Origin: an uncultured Desulfosporosinus sp.
GTDB taxonomy: Bacteria > Bacillota > Desulfitobacteriia > Desulfitobacteriales > Desulfitobacteriaceae
Length of the DNA stretch: 39,035 nt
Assembly: GCA_927405585.1 (NCBI GenBank)
Contig: CAKMJS010000019.1
Coordinates: 1-39,035 of the forward strand
Reading direction: 5' to 3'
This document shows positions 27,456 to 36,011 of this stretch, piece by piece. The notes under the pieces were generated by a model that saw only the letters and a program-made list of their open reading frames with translations, did no database searches and was not told where the DNA came from. Positions within the stretch are counted from its first letter, which is position 1. Each line of letters opens with the position of its first letter. The position numbers and the translations under genes are program-made.

Positions 27456-27893
27456 TCAAGACAGCTGACTTTTTAAGGCGCTCAATAATTCTCGAATCTC
27501 GTGGGCTGTTTGACGATACACTTCGAGAGAACCACTCCATGGATCGTTAACATCCCTTTTTCGATCTCCCCAAGCGCCTAAATACCGTGTCTTATGTGAG
27601 TATTGTGGAAAGAAACGATTTAAGGCTTCTTCTTGAGCTTGGGTCATCGGGATAATCCAATCTACATCAGACATAAGTTCAACGCTAATTCTTCTGCTAC
27701 GGTGTCTCGAAAGGTCGACATTCTGCTCCTTGAGAACTTGTAGTGCCTTGGTATTGGCACTTTCTCCTCCATATGCATCCATCCCAGCAGAACTAATTTG
27801 CACTGAGGTTCCAAACATTTCTTTGGCCAACCCCTCAGCCATTGGACTTCGACATGTATTCCCTGTACAAATAAATAGAATTTTTAGTCCCAT
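27456..27893 (-). CDS. ywlE: Low-molecular-weight phosphatase, probably protein-arginine phosphatase
   Basis: A cytoplasmic phosphatase of the LMW-PTP fold. The P-loop is C9-TGNTC-R15-S16. The residue at the fifth place of the loop is Thr13. In B. subtilis YwlE the equivalent threonine selects phospho-arginine, whereas tyrosine phosphatases usually have isoleucine there. The general acid is probably the Asp of VNDPW (near residue 117). Length (145 aa) is normal. The ATG at 27893 has GGTGG four bases upstream, with a stronger AGGAGG further away. An arginine kinase (McsB) would be expected elsewhere in the genome. Position between mntP and rpiB matches Bacillus. Confidence 0.88.
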   Translation of the reverse strand: MGLKILFICTGNTCRSPMAEGLAKEMFGTSVQISSAGMDAYGGESANTKALQVLKEQNVDLSRHRSRRISVELMSDVDWIIPMTQAQEEALNRFFPQYSHKTRYLGAWGDRKRDVNDPWSGSLEVYRQTAHEIRELLSALKSQLS

Positions 27894-27948
27894 AATACCA
27901 CCTACAGTTCCTCCTAAGTCGATGCGACACTTCTACAAGTGGCTGTTC

Positions 27949-28533
27949 TTAGAAAAGCAATTTGATACCGATAAGCAACAACGCCAAACCTCCAAGCAGT
28001 TCAGCTTTGTCCCCCAATCTCGTTCCTATTACACGCCCTAATACTAAACCCATTCCGGTCATTAGCCCAGCAGTCATGCCTATGATCATGACTGTTATAA
28101 AGAGATCCGCTCTAATCGTTCCCAGTGAAAACCCTACGCTTAGGGCATCTAAACTCACGCTTGCTGCTAAGACATAGATACCGAAGCCACTAAGGGAACT
28201 CTGTGTCGATAAGTTATGTTGAAAAAGAGCCTTTCTAGCTTCCCCAAAAGAAAACCGCTCAATGGTTGGTCGATATACCTTGTAAAGTATTCTCACCCCC
28301 AACACGATCAGTACCAAGGCTCCTAGGCCACTGGCATAACGGCCGAGAATTGATCCTAATGCCTGACCCAACATCATCCCGCCCAGTGGCATGACCACAT
28401 GGAAAATGGCCACAACCAACGACAAGCGTAAAATCATGCTTTTCTTGATACCGTACAAGCCGATGGCTAAAGACAAAGAAAATGCATCAGCTCCTAGGGC
28501 AATTGCAACTGCCACAACCCATCCTAAATTCAT
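27949..28533 (-). CDS. mntP: Manganese efflux pump MntP family
   Basis: MntP exports Mn2+ and protects against its toxicity. The 194-aa protein has six hydrophobic segments arranged as two similar halves. Each half carries an intramembrane acidic motif: ALGADAFSLSLAIG (residues 12-25) and SVSLDALSVGFSLG (about 125-138). The repeated Asp-Ala-(Phe/Leu)-Ser pattern is the family hallmark. The ATG at 28533 follows a GGAGG-like site. No yybP-ykoY manganese riboswitch was noticed in its 85-base leader. Gene order agrees with B. subtilis ywlD. Confidence 0.9.
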   Translation of the reverse strand: MNLGWVVAVAIALGADAFSLSLAIGLYGIKKSMILRLSLVVAIFHVVMPLGGMMLGQALGSILGRYASGLGALVLIVLGVRILYKVYRPTIERFSFGEARKALFQHNLSTQSSLSGFGIYVLAASVSLDALSVGFSLGTIRADLFITVMIIGMTAGLMTGMGLVLGRVIGTRLGDKAELLGGLALLLIGIKLLF

Positions 28534-28618
28534 ACCTTTCCCTCCGTTCCAACTATGTATATGCTCAGGAAAGGGTTTATTAGACGGATTGGGGACTAAT
28601 ACTACAAAGCATTACGTC

Positions 28619-29665
28619 CTAAATATTGAGAGTTAGCTTACCTGACGCTTTCTGTAATCGGTTCATAATAGCTGTCCCTAGACCCCGTTCCTCGACCCCT
28701 TCAGCCAAAATCAAATCCATACCTCGTTCATCACACAGTCGTAACCCCTCAAACAAGTTACTAGCTATTTCTTCCGGTCTATTTTTAGACCCCAGAACAA
28801 ACAAAAGCTCAGGAAACTGGTTATGTAAAAAAGGTGCGACCTCCAGCGAACAAAGAACTCCGACCTTTTTCAGCCTGGCATGACCTTTTTGAATTTCTCG
28901 TCCCATCCGTTGAATAATTCTCTCAGGCGAGCCCATCATCAGAATCATTTCTCCCTTAGGAGCGTAGTGTCTATATTTCATGCCGGGGGCTTTGGGAGCT
29001 TGGGTCTCTGATGGGGCGTCTACCTGCACCTCGCCAAGTACCTCCTCCAACTGTTCCCTTGAAATCCCCCCTGGACGGAGGATGGTGGGAATCCCTCCAC
29101 TTACATCGAGTACGGTTGATTCCAACCCAACGAGGCACGTCCCCGAGTCTAGGATTAGGGGTATTTTACCTTTCATATCACGCCATACGTGGCTGCCGCT
29201 CGTCGGACTAGGTTTCCCCGAGAGGTTAGCACTTGGCGCGGCAATAGGTAGCCCAGTTTCCTCGATAAGCCGGAGGGCAACCGGATGACTAGGCATACGA
29301 ATCGCCACATTGACCAGACCAGCAGTAACAATCTCTGGGAGCTTGGTCGTTTTCGACATAACTAAGGTCAACGGACCCGGCCAAAAATGTTGAACACATA
29401 GTTCTGCTTCTGGAGTCCAGAAAGCAACCAGACTATCTGCCATAGCACGGTTACATACATGCACTATTAAAGGGTTATCCTGGGGTCGTCCTTTTGCTTC
29501 ATAAATCTTAGCACATGCTGAAGCATCCAACGCATTAGCCCCTAAGCCATAGACCGTTTCCGTCGGAAAGGCTACTAATTCTCCTGCTCGCAGCCACTCT
29601 GCACCCTCTCTTAACAACTCAGCTTCTGGATTTACTCCATCAATATAACTTCGTTTTGTCAGCAT
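28619..29665 (-). CDS. ywlC: Threonylcarbamoyl-AMP synthase (Sua5/YwlC)
   Basis: It makes L-threonylcarbamoyl-AMP from threonine, bicarbonate and ATP for the t6A37 modification of tRNA. The 348-aa protein is the long Sua5 type. The N-terminal YrdC domain has the KGRPQDNPLIVHV (residues about 59-71) and SANLSGKPSPT motifs. After a linker containing APGMKYRHYAPKGEM it has the C-terminal Sua5 domain. The ATG at 29665 lies five bases after the prmC stop, with GAGGTGAG upstream. In B. subtilis spoIIR lies between prmC and this gene; here it is absent. Confidence 0.95.
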   Translation of the reverse strand: MLTKRSYIDGVNPEAELLREGAEWLRAGELVAFPTETVYGLGANALDASACAKIYEAKGRPQDNPLIVHVCNRAMADSLVAFWTPEAELCVQHFWPGPLTLVMSKTTKLPEIVTAGLVNVAIRMPSHPVALRLIEETGLPIAAPSANLSGKPSPTSGSHVWRDMKGKIPLILDSGTCLVGLESTVLDVSGGIPTILRPGGISREQLEEVLGEVQVDAPSETQAPKAPGMKYRHYAPKGEMILMMGSPERIIQRMGREIQKGHARLKKVGVLCSLEVAPFLHNQFPELLFVLGSKNRPEEIASNLFEGLRLCDERGMDLILAEGVEERGLGTAIMNRLQKASGKLTLNI

Positions 29666-29670
29666 TCATC

Positions 29671-30516
29671 TCACCTCGCTATGATCACCCGGTCATGCCC
29701 TGTTAAGTCCTTAAAAACTTGTGTTTCATAACCCTTCCCCCGGAAAATTTCACAAACCTCGTCAGCCTGTTTCCAGCCAATTTCCATGAGAATTTTCCCT
29801 TGAGGGTATAATAAGCTCCTTGTCTCTTCTGCTAATCTTCGGTAGAAATCCAACCCGTCTTGTCCTCCTAGAAATGCCAAAGAGGGTTCACGGAAAATCT
29901 CCGGAGCGCACTGACTGTATTCCTCAGCAGAAACATAGGGAGGATTAGTGACAATATAATCCCAGCGCTCCCCTTCTATAGGCTTTACAAAGTCCCCTTG
30001 ACGCCACTGCACTGAGACACTCAAACGTTCAGCATTCTCTCGTGCAACATCTAAGGCATCTTGCGAAAGATCCGTTCCCACCACTTCTGCTTTCGGATAA
30101 TAATGGGCCATCGAGATAGCAAGAGCCCCACTTCCTGTACATAGATCTACCACCTTGATCAATCGTTCCTGCTCTTGTCTTTCTTCCAACCCTATAAGTT
30201 CAAGCCACTTCTCGACCAAAAGTTCACTGTCCGCTCTCGGGATAAGCACCCTCTCATCTATGAAGAAGGAAAGCCCCATGAATTCTTGACACTTTAATAT
30301 GTATTGAAGCGGCTCGTGCTCAGCCCTGCGAAGAACCCTCCCCCGATAGTCCGCCTCCTCTTGCTCAGACAAAATTCGATCCCAATCAAGATAAAGGCGG
30401 TCACGAGGAACGGCCATAACTCCTGCTAATAATAAGTCTGCATCAAAGCGGGCATTCTCAATCCCTTTTTCTAAGAGCCTTGCTTCACCCCAATGCATTC
30501 CCTCCAGAACTTTCAA
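29671..30516 (-). CDS. prmC: Release factor glutamine N5-methyltransferase
   Basis: PrmC methylates the Gln of the GGQ motif of release factors, raising termination efficiency. The 281-aa protein has an N-terminal helical domain, the SAM site VVDLCTGSGALAISMA, and the catalytic NPPY in VTNPPYVSAEEY. The start is TTG at 30516 with GGGGG eight bases upstream; the N-terminus MKVLEGMHWG fits the family. An ATG at codon 7 is too close to its GGAGG. Its substrate gene prfA is directly upstream, across a 63-base spacer of 7-bp repeats. Confidence 0.95.
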   Translation of the reverse strand: MKVLEGMHWGEARLLEKGIENARFDADLLLAGVMAVPRDRLYLDWDRILSEQEEADYRGRVLRRAEHEPLQYILKCQEFMGLSFFIDERVLIPRADSELLVEKWLELIGLEERQEQERLIKVVDLCTGSGALAISMAHYYPKAEVVGTDLSQDALDVARENAERLSVSVQWRQGDFVKPIEGERWDYIVTNPPYVSAEEYSQCAPEIFREPSLAFLGGQDGLDFYRRLAEETRSLLYPQGKILMEIGWKQADEVCEIFRGKGYETQVFKDLTGHDRVIIAR

Positions 30517-30533
30517 AAGAGAAAACCCCCTTA

Positions 30534-30589
30534 CTCGATGTTCGTGGTTCGTGGTTCGAACTACAAATATCGAACATCGCTATTGGATC
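30534..30589. repeat. Heptanucleotide tract between prmC and prfA
   Basis: Eight consecutive 7-mers: CTCGATG, TTCGTGG, TTCGTGG, TTCGAAC, TACAAAT, ATCGAAC, ATCGCTA, TTGGATC. The last two overlap the prfA stop codon (30580-30582) and final codons. Confidence 0.7.
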
Positions 30590-31650
30590 TCCGCCTTCAG
30601 CCGCTCAGCCTGATCTGACGAATTTAGAGCCTGAATTATTTCTTCTAAATCTCCCGTAAGGATTGTCTCCAGACGATGCAACGTTAAACCGATGCGATGA
30701 TCTGTAACCCGTCCCTGAGGGAAGTTAAAGGTCCTAATCCGTTCACTCCGGTCTCCAGTGCCCACCTGACTTCGGCGCTCAGACGCCTGCTCTCCACTCG
30801 CCTCGTCTTGTGCTTTCTCAAGAATTCGAGCACGCAAGACACGCAAGGCTTTCTCTTTATTCTTGAGCTGAGATTTTTCATCCTGACAGGAGGCAATAAT
30901 TCCCGTAGGCAGATGGGTAATTCGCACTGCCGACTGAGTGGTATTCACGCACTGTCCGCCAGGTCCGCTGGAACAATAGACATCGATGCGCAAGTCATTC
31001 GGATGAATCGAGACTTCCACTTCTTCTGCTTCGGGAAGGACGGCCACTGTAGCCGTAGATGTATGGATCCTGCCCGCTGACTCTGTTGCTGGAATCCGCT
31101 GAACTCTGTGCACACCACTTTCAAACTTTAGTTTGCTATAGGCACCATGCCCTTCAATTAGAAAAATAATTTCCTTATAACCACCCTGATCTGAGTAGCT
31201 TACGCTAAGGAGTTCTACCTTCCAGCCACGCCCTTCTGCGTAGCGGGTATACATCTTATACAGATCTCCCGCAAACAAGGCGGCTTCATCGCCACCTGCT
31301 CCAGCCCGAATTTCCATAATAACATTTTTCTCGTCCAACGGATTCTTGGGCAGGAGATAGACCTGAATTTTTGCTTCTAGTTCCTGACAAACGCTCCGCA
31401 ATTTATCTCGCTCCTGCTCAGCCATTTCCTGCATGTCGGAGTCAAGTTTTTCCATGAGTAGGTTTTCAGTTTCCTCAAGTTCACGAAGTACTCCCTGATA
31501 TTCCCTAAAGGTCGTGACTAAATTTGTCATGCCAGCCTGGGCTTTAGCGTATTTTTGCCACTCACTCTGATTGGAAATTATTTCGGGGTCACTAAGCAGC
31601 TCTGTAAATTCATCATATTTCCGTTCAATCTCGTAAAGCTTTTCTAACAT
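30580..31650 (-). CDS. prfA: Peptide chain release factor 1
   Basis: RF1 ends translation at UAA and UAG. The 356-aa protein has the stop-codon reading tripeptide Pro-Ala-Thr in [14 protein letters not shown] and the catalytic GGQ in [17 protein letters not shown]. The Pro-Ala-Thr motif distinguishes it from RF2 (Ser-Pro-Phe). The ATG at 31650 follows GGGGTGTG. It heads the prfA-prmC-ywlC run. A possible extended -10 promoter lies about 120 bases upstream (31767-31775). Confidence 0.97.
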   Translation of the reverse strand: MLEKLYEIERKYDEFTELLSDPEIISNQSEWQKYAKAQAGMTNLVTTFREYQGVLRELEETENLLMEKLDSDMQEMAEQERDKLRSVCQELEAKIQVYLLPKNPLDEKNVIMEIRAGAGGDEAALFAGDLYKMYTRYAEGRGWKVELLSVSYSDQGGYKEIIFLIEGHGAYSKLKFESGVHRVQRIPATESAGRIHTSTATVAVLPEAEEVEVSIHPNDLRIDVYCSSGPGGQCVNTTQSAVRITHLPTGIIASCQDEKSQLKNKEKALRVLRARILEKAQDEASGEQASERRSQVGTGDRSERIRTFNFPQGRVTDHRIGLTLHRLETILTGDLEEIIQALNSSDQAERLKAEIQ

Positions 31651-31699
31651 TTTTCACACCCCAAAAAATTTACGTAAGTTCTTGATCTAAATCATATGG

Positions 31700-31753
31700 T
31701 CAAGCATCATTACCCCTACTGAAACAACTTACTTGCCAGACGGGTTTACTCAT
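31700..31753 (-). other. Possible 17-codon leader frame before prfA
   Basis: A short frame, ATG at 31753 to TGA at 31700, lies between the predicted promoter and prfA. It would encode MSKPVWQVSCFSRGNDA. GAGGAACGTAGG precedes it. Such short frames occur by chance; this one is listed because it has a start signal and lies in a probable leader. Confidence 0.2.
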
Positions 31754-31766
31754 CCTACGTTCCTCT

Positions 31767-31775
31767 ATTATATCA
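31767..31775 (-). promoter_or_regulatory. Possible extended -10 promoter of prfA
   Basis: The minus strand reads TGATATAAT, a perfect extended -10 (TGN-TATAAT). No good -35 is seen. It lies downstream of the rpmE terminator, the right place for a new transcript starting prfA. Confidence 0.5.
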
Positions 31776-31815
31776 ATGCGCGAGGTCAGAGGTTCGCGCT
31801 TCGCTACGGACATTT

Positions 31816-31846
31816 ACGCAAAAAGCAGAGCTTGCGCTCTGCTTTT
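31816..31846 (-). terminator. Rho-independent terminator after rpmE
   Basis: AAAAGCAGAGC (31821-31831) pairs perfectly with GCTCTGCTTTT (31836-31846). The minus-strand RNA has a GCAA tetraloop and a U5 end. It lies 28 bases after the rpmE stop. Confidence 0.85.
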
Positions 31847-31873
31847 CCACCAGCAACGACCGCAGGCCGTTGT

Positions 31874-32071
31874 TTACATACCATATCTCTTTTTAAACCG
31901 ATCAACCCGTCCGCCGACATCGACAAACCGCTGTACCCCGGTATAGAAGGGATGGCATTTTGAACAGATTTCCACTTTAATGTTCATTCTTGTGCTCCCT
32001 GTTGGGATAACTTCTCCACAAGCACATGTAACAGTGGTTTGTTCATATTTTGGGTGAATTTTTTCTTTCAT
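31874..32071 (-). CDS. rpmE: 50S ribosomal protein L31 (zinc-binding form)
   Basis: L31 bridges the ribosomal subunits. The 65-aa protein has the C+ zinc form: a CACG motif near residue 16 and [12 protein letters not shown] near 37. The end is [13 protein letters not shown]. The ATG at 32071 has AAGGTG seven bases upstream. Own promoter and terminator make it a single-gene unit. In Bacillus the zinc form is the one made when zinc is plentiful. Confidence 0.96.
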   Translation of the reverse strand: MKEKIHPKYEQTTVTCACGEVIPTGSTRMNIKVEICSKCHPFYTGVQRFVDVGGRVDRFKKRYGM

Positions 32072-32149
32072 GTCTTCACCTTCTTTCCCATTTGCATCGA
32101 GGCGCTCTTTTGTCGCACCTTAAAATACAATTCCAGTCAACTCTTACTA

Positions 32150-32179
32150 TTCTAGCATAAAGATCATTAAGCGGTCAAG
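32150..32179 (-). promoter_or_regulatory. Sigma-A promoter of rpmE
   Basis: On the minus strand TTGACC (-35, 32179-32174) and TAGAAT (-10, 32155-32150) are 18 bases apart, and the -10 is preceded by TGC (extended). Transcription would start about 70 bases before the rpmE ATG. Confidence 0.65.
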
Positions 32180-32212
32180 GATCGTGTTCCTAAATTTATC
32201 GTCACCCCTAAA

Positions 32213-33184
32213 TTAACAACCTTTCATGGCATAGCGAGGTTTTTTATCGAAGCTGTGACGTGCTTCAATAAATCTAACCGTCCCGGTCTTTCCTCGAGCC
32301 ACCACGGTATGTGTTAATGCCCCTTTTGCTGTAAAGGTAACCCCTCGCACCAAGGGACCTTCAGTAATTCCTGTGGCAGCAAAAAAAACATCATCACCGC
32401 TTACTAAGTCATCCATTGTCAACAACTTACTAACATCATCAATTCCTAAGGCTTTCGCTCGTGCTACATCTTCCTCATTTTCCGGCCAAAGACGCCCTTG
32501 CATTTCTCCTCCAATACATCGTAGGGCTGCGGCCGCGAGAACCCCTTCCGGAGCTCCGCCAATTCCCATCATCATATCCACACCAGTGTCTTCAAAGGCA
32601 CAGGCCACAGCCGGGGAAACATCTCCGTCTGTAATAAGGCGAATCCTTGCCCCACAAGCGCGCACATCCTGAATCAACTTTTGATGTCTTGGGCGATCTA
32701 AAATCACGACCGTTATATCCTCCATGCTTTTCCCTAACGCCTTTGCTACATTTGAGACGTTCTCGGCTACTGTAGCATCTAAGTTAATCCGCCCAACAGC
32801 TGCCGGACCTACGGCAATTTTATCCATATACATATCTGGAGCATGCAGCAGGCACCCCTTCTTAGCTATTGCAACAACAGCTATCGCCCCAGCCATTCCT
32901 TTGGCAACAATATTTGTTCCTTCAAGAGGATCGACAGCAACGTCCAATTGGGGTTTGTCTCCGTTTCCCACTCGTTCTCCAATGTATAGCATTGGAGCCT
33001 CATCCATCTCCCCTTCGCCGATTACCACTGTACCGTCCATGTGAATAGTATCAAAAACGGCCCGCATAGCTTCAACCGCCGCATTATCCGCTGCATCCTT
33101 ATTCCCTAGCCCAACCCACCGCGCCGAAGCTAAGGCCGCAGCCTCAGTCACTCTAGCAAATTCCATTGTAAGTTCTCTCTCCAA
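32213..33184 (-). CDS. glpX: Class II fructose-1,6-bisphosphatase
   Basis: GlpX hydrolyses fructose 1,6-bisphosphate to fructose 6-phosphate, the committed gluconeogenic step. The protein (323 aa) has the metal-binding blocks GEGEMDEAPMLYIGE and AVDPLEGTNIVAKG, and the substrate block ILDRPRHQKLI. The frame opens at TTG 33190, but AAGGGGG is then too near. TTG 33184 leaves eight bases and gives MERELTMEF, the family N-terminus, so I prefer it. A sigma-A-like promoter is at 33230-33258. With fba and transaldolase upstream it forms a sugar-phosphate cluster like the Bacillus ywjI locus. Confidence 0.95.
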   Translation of the reverse strand: MERELTMEFARVTEAAALASARWVGLGNKDAADNAAVEAMRAVFDTIHMDGTVVIGEGEMDEAPMLYIGERVGNGDKPQLDVAVDPLEGTNIVAKGMAGAIAVVAIAKKGCLLHAPDMYMDKIAVGPAAVGRINLDATVAENVSNVAKALGKSMEDITVVILDRPRHQKLIQDVRACGARIRLITDGDVSPAVACAFEDTGVDMMMGIGGAPEGVLAAAALRCIGGEMQGRLWPENEEDVARAKALGIDDVSKLLTMDDLVSGDDVFFAATGITEGPLVRGVTFTAKGALTHTVVARGKTGTVRFIEARHSFDKKPRYAMKGC

Positions 33185-33229
33185 TTTCAATTCCCCCTTA
33201 AATGCTTAACCTCTGCTTTTAAAACTATA

Positions 33230-33258
33230 ATTATAATAATTATATAGCACATTTTAAA
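33230..33258 (-). promoter_or_regulatory. Possible sigma-A promoter of glpX
   Basis: TTTAAA (33258-33253) and a perfect TATAAT (33235-33230) are 17 bases apart on the minus strand, in a very AT-rich stretch before glpX. Confidence 0.5.
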
Positions 33259-33385
33259 TCTATCACCTTATTGTGACATGCTTTTAGAGGTTTTTCAACA
33301 ACGATTAATATGTAAAACCCTATCAAACGCATAAAAGTTGGCATCAACTTATCTGTATGCAGACAGGCCAATGCCAATTTATATT

Positions 33386-33406
33386 AAGAAAAGGCCATAA
33401 ATGGCC
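33386..33406 (-). terminator. Terminator after the transaldolase gene
   Basis: GGCCAT and ATGGCC (33393-33406) form a short stem, followed on the minus strand by TTTTCTT. A second, weaker stem (TTGGCAT / ATGCCAA, 33336-33382 region) follows. It lies 14 bases after the stop codon. Confidence 0.55.
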
Positions 33407-33420
33407 GAATGTACCTATTT

Positions 33421-34059
33421 CTATCGTTTTTTCCAATCCGCCAAGAATTTTTCAATCCCAGCATCTGTCAATGGATGACGGAATAGCTGTCTCAAGACTC
33501 CAAAAGGGACTGTTGCAAAATCTGCTCCTATTTTGGCTGATTCAGTTACATGAACGGGATTTCGAATGCTGGCAGCAATAGTTTTGGTTGTAATTCCATG
33601 AGCCTGATAAATCTCGCAGATATTTGCTAATAAATCCAAACCATTTTCACCAATGTCATCTAGTCTGCCAAGAAAAGGGCTTACATATGCGGCACCTGCC
33701 CGTGCTGCCAGTAACGCTTGGTTTGCCGTAAACACGAGTGTAACATTTGTTTTAATTCCCTTGCTGCTTAATACCTTTACGGTTTTAAGACCATCTTCCG
33801 TCATCGGAATTTTTACTACAATGTTTGGATGAATAGCAGCTAAGACATGTGCTTCCTGCAACATCCCTTCATGATCAAGGGCTATTACTTCTGCACTGAT
33901 AGGGCCGTCAACGATCCCAACCACCGTATTAAGAAGTTCATGAAAGTCTTTTCCTTCTTTAGCGACTAAACTGGGGTTTGTCGTTAGTCCTCCTATGACT
34001 CCCATATTCCAAGCTTGCTTAATTTCTTCGATATTTGCAGAGTCTAAAAAAAACTGCAT
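33421..34059 (-). CDS. fsa: Small-type transaldolase / fructose-6-phosphate aldolase family
   Basis: A class I aldolase of the TalC/FSA branch. The 212-aa protein is full length. The Schiff-base lysine is Lys83 in [12 protein letters not shown]. It also has [12 protein letters not shown] (residues 4-15) and [14 protein letters not shown] (23-36). B. subtilis has a transaldolase (YwjH) in this position, so transaldolase activity is more likely than FSA, but sequence alone does not settle it. The ATG at 34059 follows AAAGGT. It is separated from fba by 235 bases of repeats. Confidence 0.9.
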   Translation of the reverse strand: MQFFLDSANIEEIKQAWNMGVIGGLTTNPSLVAKEGKDFHELLNTVVGIVDGPISAEVIALDHEGMLQEAHVLAAIHPNIVVKIPMTEDGLKTVKVLSSKGIKTNVTLVFTANQALLAARAGAAYVSPFLGRLDDIGENGLDLLANICEIYQAHGITTKTIAASIRNPVHVTESAKIGADFATVPFGVLRQLFRHPLTDAGIEKFLADWKKR

Positions 34060-34133
34060 TCAGCTACCTTCTTTCTTAAAAGTTTATCCGATTGGCCAAC
34101 CTCCACTAACACTCTTGAAAGGAAAAATTAGCG

Positions 34134-34253
34134 GTCCCTTCTCGCCATCCTGCAAGAAGGCTAATCCGTGCGAAGACAGTGTCTTCGGGCTACAGGGACA
34201 CTCGGCCGTCCTTGGCCAGCGGTCCCTTCTCGCTGTCCTTGGCAGCAAGGACA
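34134..34253 (-). repeat. Palindromic repeat cluster between fba and the transaldolase gene
   Basis: Read on the minus strand, this is the 57-105 module again: GGCC-AAGGAC-GGCC (34217-34204), GAGTGTCCCTGTAG, an extra hairpin (CGAAGAC / GTCTTCG, 34171-34187), then ATGGCGAGAAGGGAC (34148-34134). Next to it TGTCCTTG-GCAG-CAAGGACA (34234-34253) forms an 8-bp stem, and a second GTCCCTTCTCGC occurs at 34222-34233. No gene is seen in this spacer. Confidence 0.8.
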
Positions 34254-34294
34254 TTCGGTCAAGCCTGGATAACTTCAACTGAAGTATGTTTCCT

Positions 34295-35149
34295 TTATGC
34301 CTTACCGGTGCTCCCAAAAATCCGAATTTTTTCGCGGATTATTGCAGTTGCGGCTTCACGAGCAGGACCTAACATTTTTCGCGGGTCAATTTCCTTAGAA
34401 TCTCCTTCAAGCACATGGCGAGCAGCCAAGACAAAGGCTTCACGAATATTAGTATCAATGTTAACTTTACAGATACCTCGTGAAATCGCCTCGCGAAGTG
34501 CTTCCTCAGGTACCCCTGATGAACCATGTAAGACTAGCGGAGTAGAAACTCGTTCCCGAATTTTTGTCAGTCGTTCAAAATCAAGTTTCGGAATCCCTTT
34601 GTATTGACCATGAGCTGTTCCGATTGCAATTGCTAAGGCATCCACTTGCGTTGCTTGAACAAAATACTCCGCTTCTGCAGGCTCTGTAAACAACGCCTCT
34701 CGCTCGCTGACCGTAATATCATCTTCCGTCCCACCTATTTTACCCAATTCGGCCTCTACAGAAATACCTAAAGGCCGAACAGCTTCAATCACTTTGTTGG
34801 TTAATGCAATATTATCTTCAAGAAGATGCTTAGACCCATCAATCATGACAGAAGAAAAACCATTACGTGCACACTGCATTACCTGTGCAAAACTTGTCCC
34901 GTGGTCTAAGTGCAAGGCAATTGGAACGTTTGCCTTTTCAGCAGCTAATTTAGTTAAGGTTGAAATGTACTCAATTCCGGCGTATTTTATTGCACCTTGG
35001 CTCGCCTGGATGATTACTGGAGCATTTTCAGCCTCAGCTGCGGCCACGATCGCCTGCACAATCTCCATATTATTACAGTTAAAAGCACCTACGGCATAAT
35101 GTCCTTTTTGTGCCTGATCTAATAACTCGACCATCGATACTAACGCCAT
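34295..35149 (-). CDS. fba: Class II fructose-bisphosphate aldolase
   Basis: A zinc-dependent aldolase joining glyceraldehyde 3-phosphate and dihydroxyacetone phosphate. The 284-aa protein has the class II signature: LHLDHGTSF with Asp82 and zinc ligand His83, AIGTAHGQYKG with a second ligand, and LVLHGSSGVPEE with the third. The ATG at 35149 has GAGGAG five bases upstream and overlaps the upstream unknown gene by ten bases. The neighbours spo0F and transaldolase are as in B. subtilis. Confidence 0.96.
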   Translation of the reverse strand: MALVSMVELLDQAQKGHYAVGAFNCNNMEIVQAIVAAAEAENAPVIIQASQGAIKYAGIEYISTLTKLAAEKANVPIALHLDHGTSFAQVMQCARNGFSSVMIDGSKHLLEDNIALTNKVIEAVRPLGISVEAELGKIGGTEDDITVSEREALFTEPAEAEYFVQATQVDALAIAIGTAHGQYKGIPKLDFERLTKIRERVSTPLVLHGSSGVPEEALREAISRGICKVNIDTNIREAFVLAARHVLEGDSKEIDPRKMLGPAREAATAIIREKIRIFGSTGKA

Positions 35150-35826
35150 TTCTTCTCCTCCTCTATTGTACGTGAAACATGCTGGCCACGTAACGGACTA
35201 TTGATAAGCCAAGTCTTATTCTCTTCTAAATAAACAGATTTTATTCCTTCAATTTGACGAATATTATCTGAACTGTCCGCGTAAATAACTCCCACTGCTT
35301 CACAGCATTCACAATAAAGCTCGACACGATCCGGCAATAATTCAAAAGTTAACTGATGATTTCCACAAGCACACCCTAAATCCCCTTGCCTAGCCAGACG
35401 ATGAAGATAATCTAAAACCCAAAGCATTACTTCAGGATTCTCGAAATCTTCCTCATACCCTAACTCTAGGGCTAATTCCCCAATGGATTTTTCACGCTCA
35501 CGACAGGCCTGGGTGACTTTTTGCTTCGGTCCGATATACCCAACTGAAGCCCCTACATCAGGGCAAGCGAGCGGTAACGCTTCCTTCCCCCAAATTGCAT
35601 GGTTGTTTAATCTCAAATAATGGGTCTCCCCACAGTAAGCACAAGCGTAAGCGATGTTGAACTGTCGTCGGTTCCTGCTGGTTAGCGACATCAGTTGACA
35701 GCCACAACCACAATGCAGATTCTTGCGTCCTTGACTAGAAAATGCAAAGAGAGAGAGGGCATTGAATTCTAGCTCCCCACATTGGGAGCATTGTATAGCA
35801 ATAGTCGTATTTGTCGTTAGAATCAT
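35140..35826 (-). CDS. Cysteine-rich multi-zinc-ribbon protein of unknown function
   Basis: I do not recognise this protein. From the ATG at 35826 (AGGTGG five bases upstream; the frame itself opens with GTG at 35835) it has 228 residues. Three cysteine modules are visible: CSQC with CGCGC near residues 13-44, CAYC with a later PLACPD near 61-88, and CACG with CECC near 156-181. A helical acidic middle (about 108-145) separates modules two and three. Each module looks like a treble-clef or rubredoxin-type zinc ribbon. There is no signal peptide or span. It overlaps fba by ten bases, so it is co-translated with the aldolase. A nucleic-acid-binding or metal-sensing role would be inference. Confidence 0.7.
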   Translation of the reverse strand: MILTTNTTIAIQCSQCGELEFNALSLFAFSSQGRKNLHCGCGCQLMSLTSRNRRQFNIAYACAYCGETHYLRLNNHAIWGKEALPLACPDVGASVGYIGPKQKVTQACREREKSIGELALELGYEEDFENPEVMLWVLDYLHRLARQGDLGCACGNHQLTFELLPDRVELYCECCEAVGVIYADSSDNIRQIEGIKSVYLEENKTWLINSPLRGQHVSRTIEEEKKWR

Positions 35827-35923
35827 AATTCCCACCTCTTCCTACAGCTTATACTTCGTCATGGAAGAAGATTTTCCTGCCTTCCGTTAAAGAAAACTAA
35901 GGTAGCCCCAAAACCACAACGAA

Positions 35924-35968
35924 GGCCAAGGACGGCCGAGTGTCCTGGGCATTCGGCACGAGATACGT
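35924..35968 (+). repeat. AAGGAC-loop hairpin and shared module
   Basis: GGCC-AAGGAC-GGCC (35924-35937) followed by GAGTGTCC matches 57-78 and the inverted copy at 34196-34217. The same spacer carries GGCGGGAAAC at 35991-36000, identical to one arm of the hairpin at 12707-12732 but without a partner. No gene is seen between spo0F and the cysteine-rich gene. Confidence 0.75.
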
Positions 35969-36011
35969 ACTGTAGAGAAAATGTCATTTTGGCGGGAAAC
36001 ACTACTTAAGG

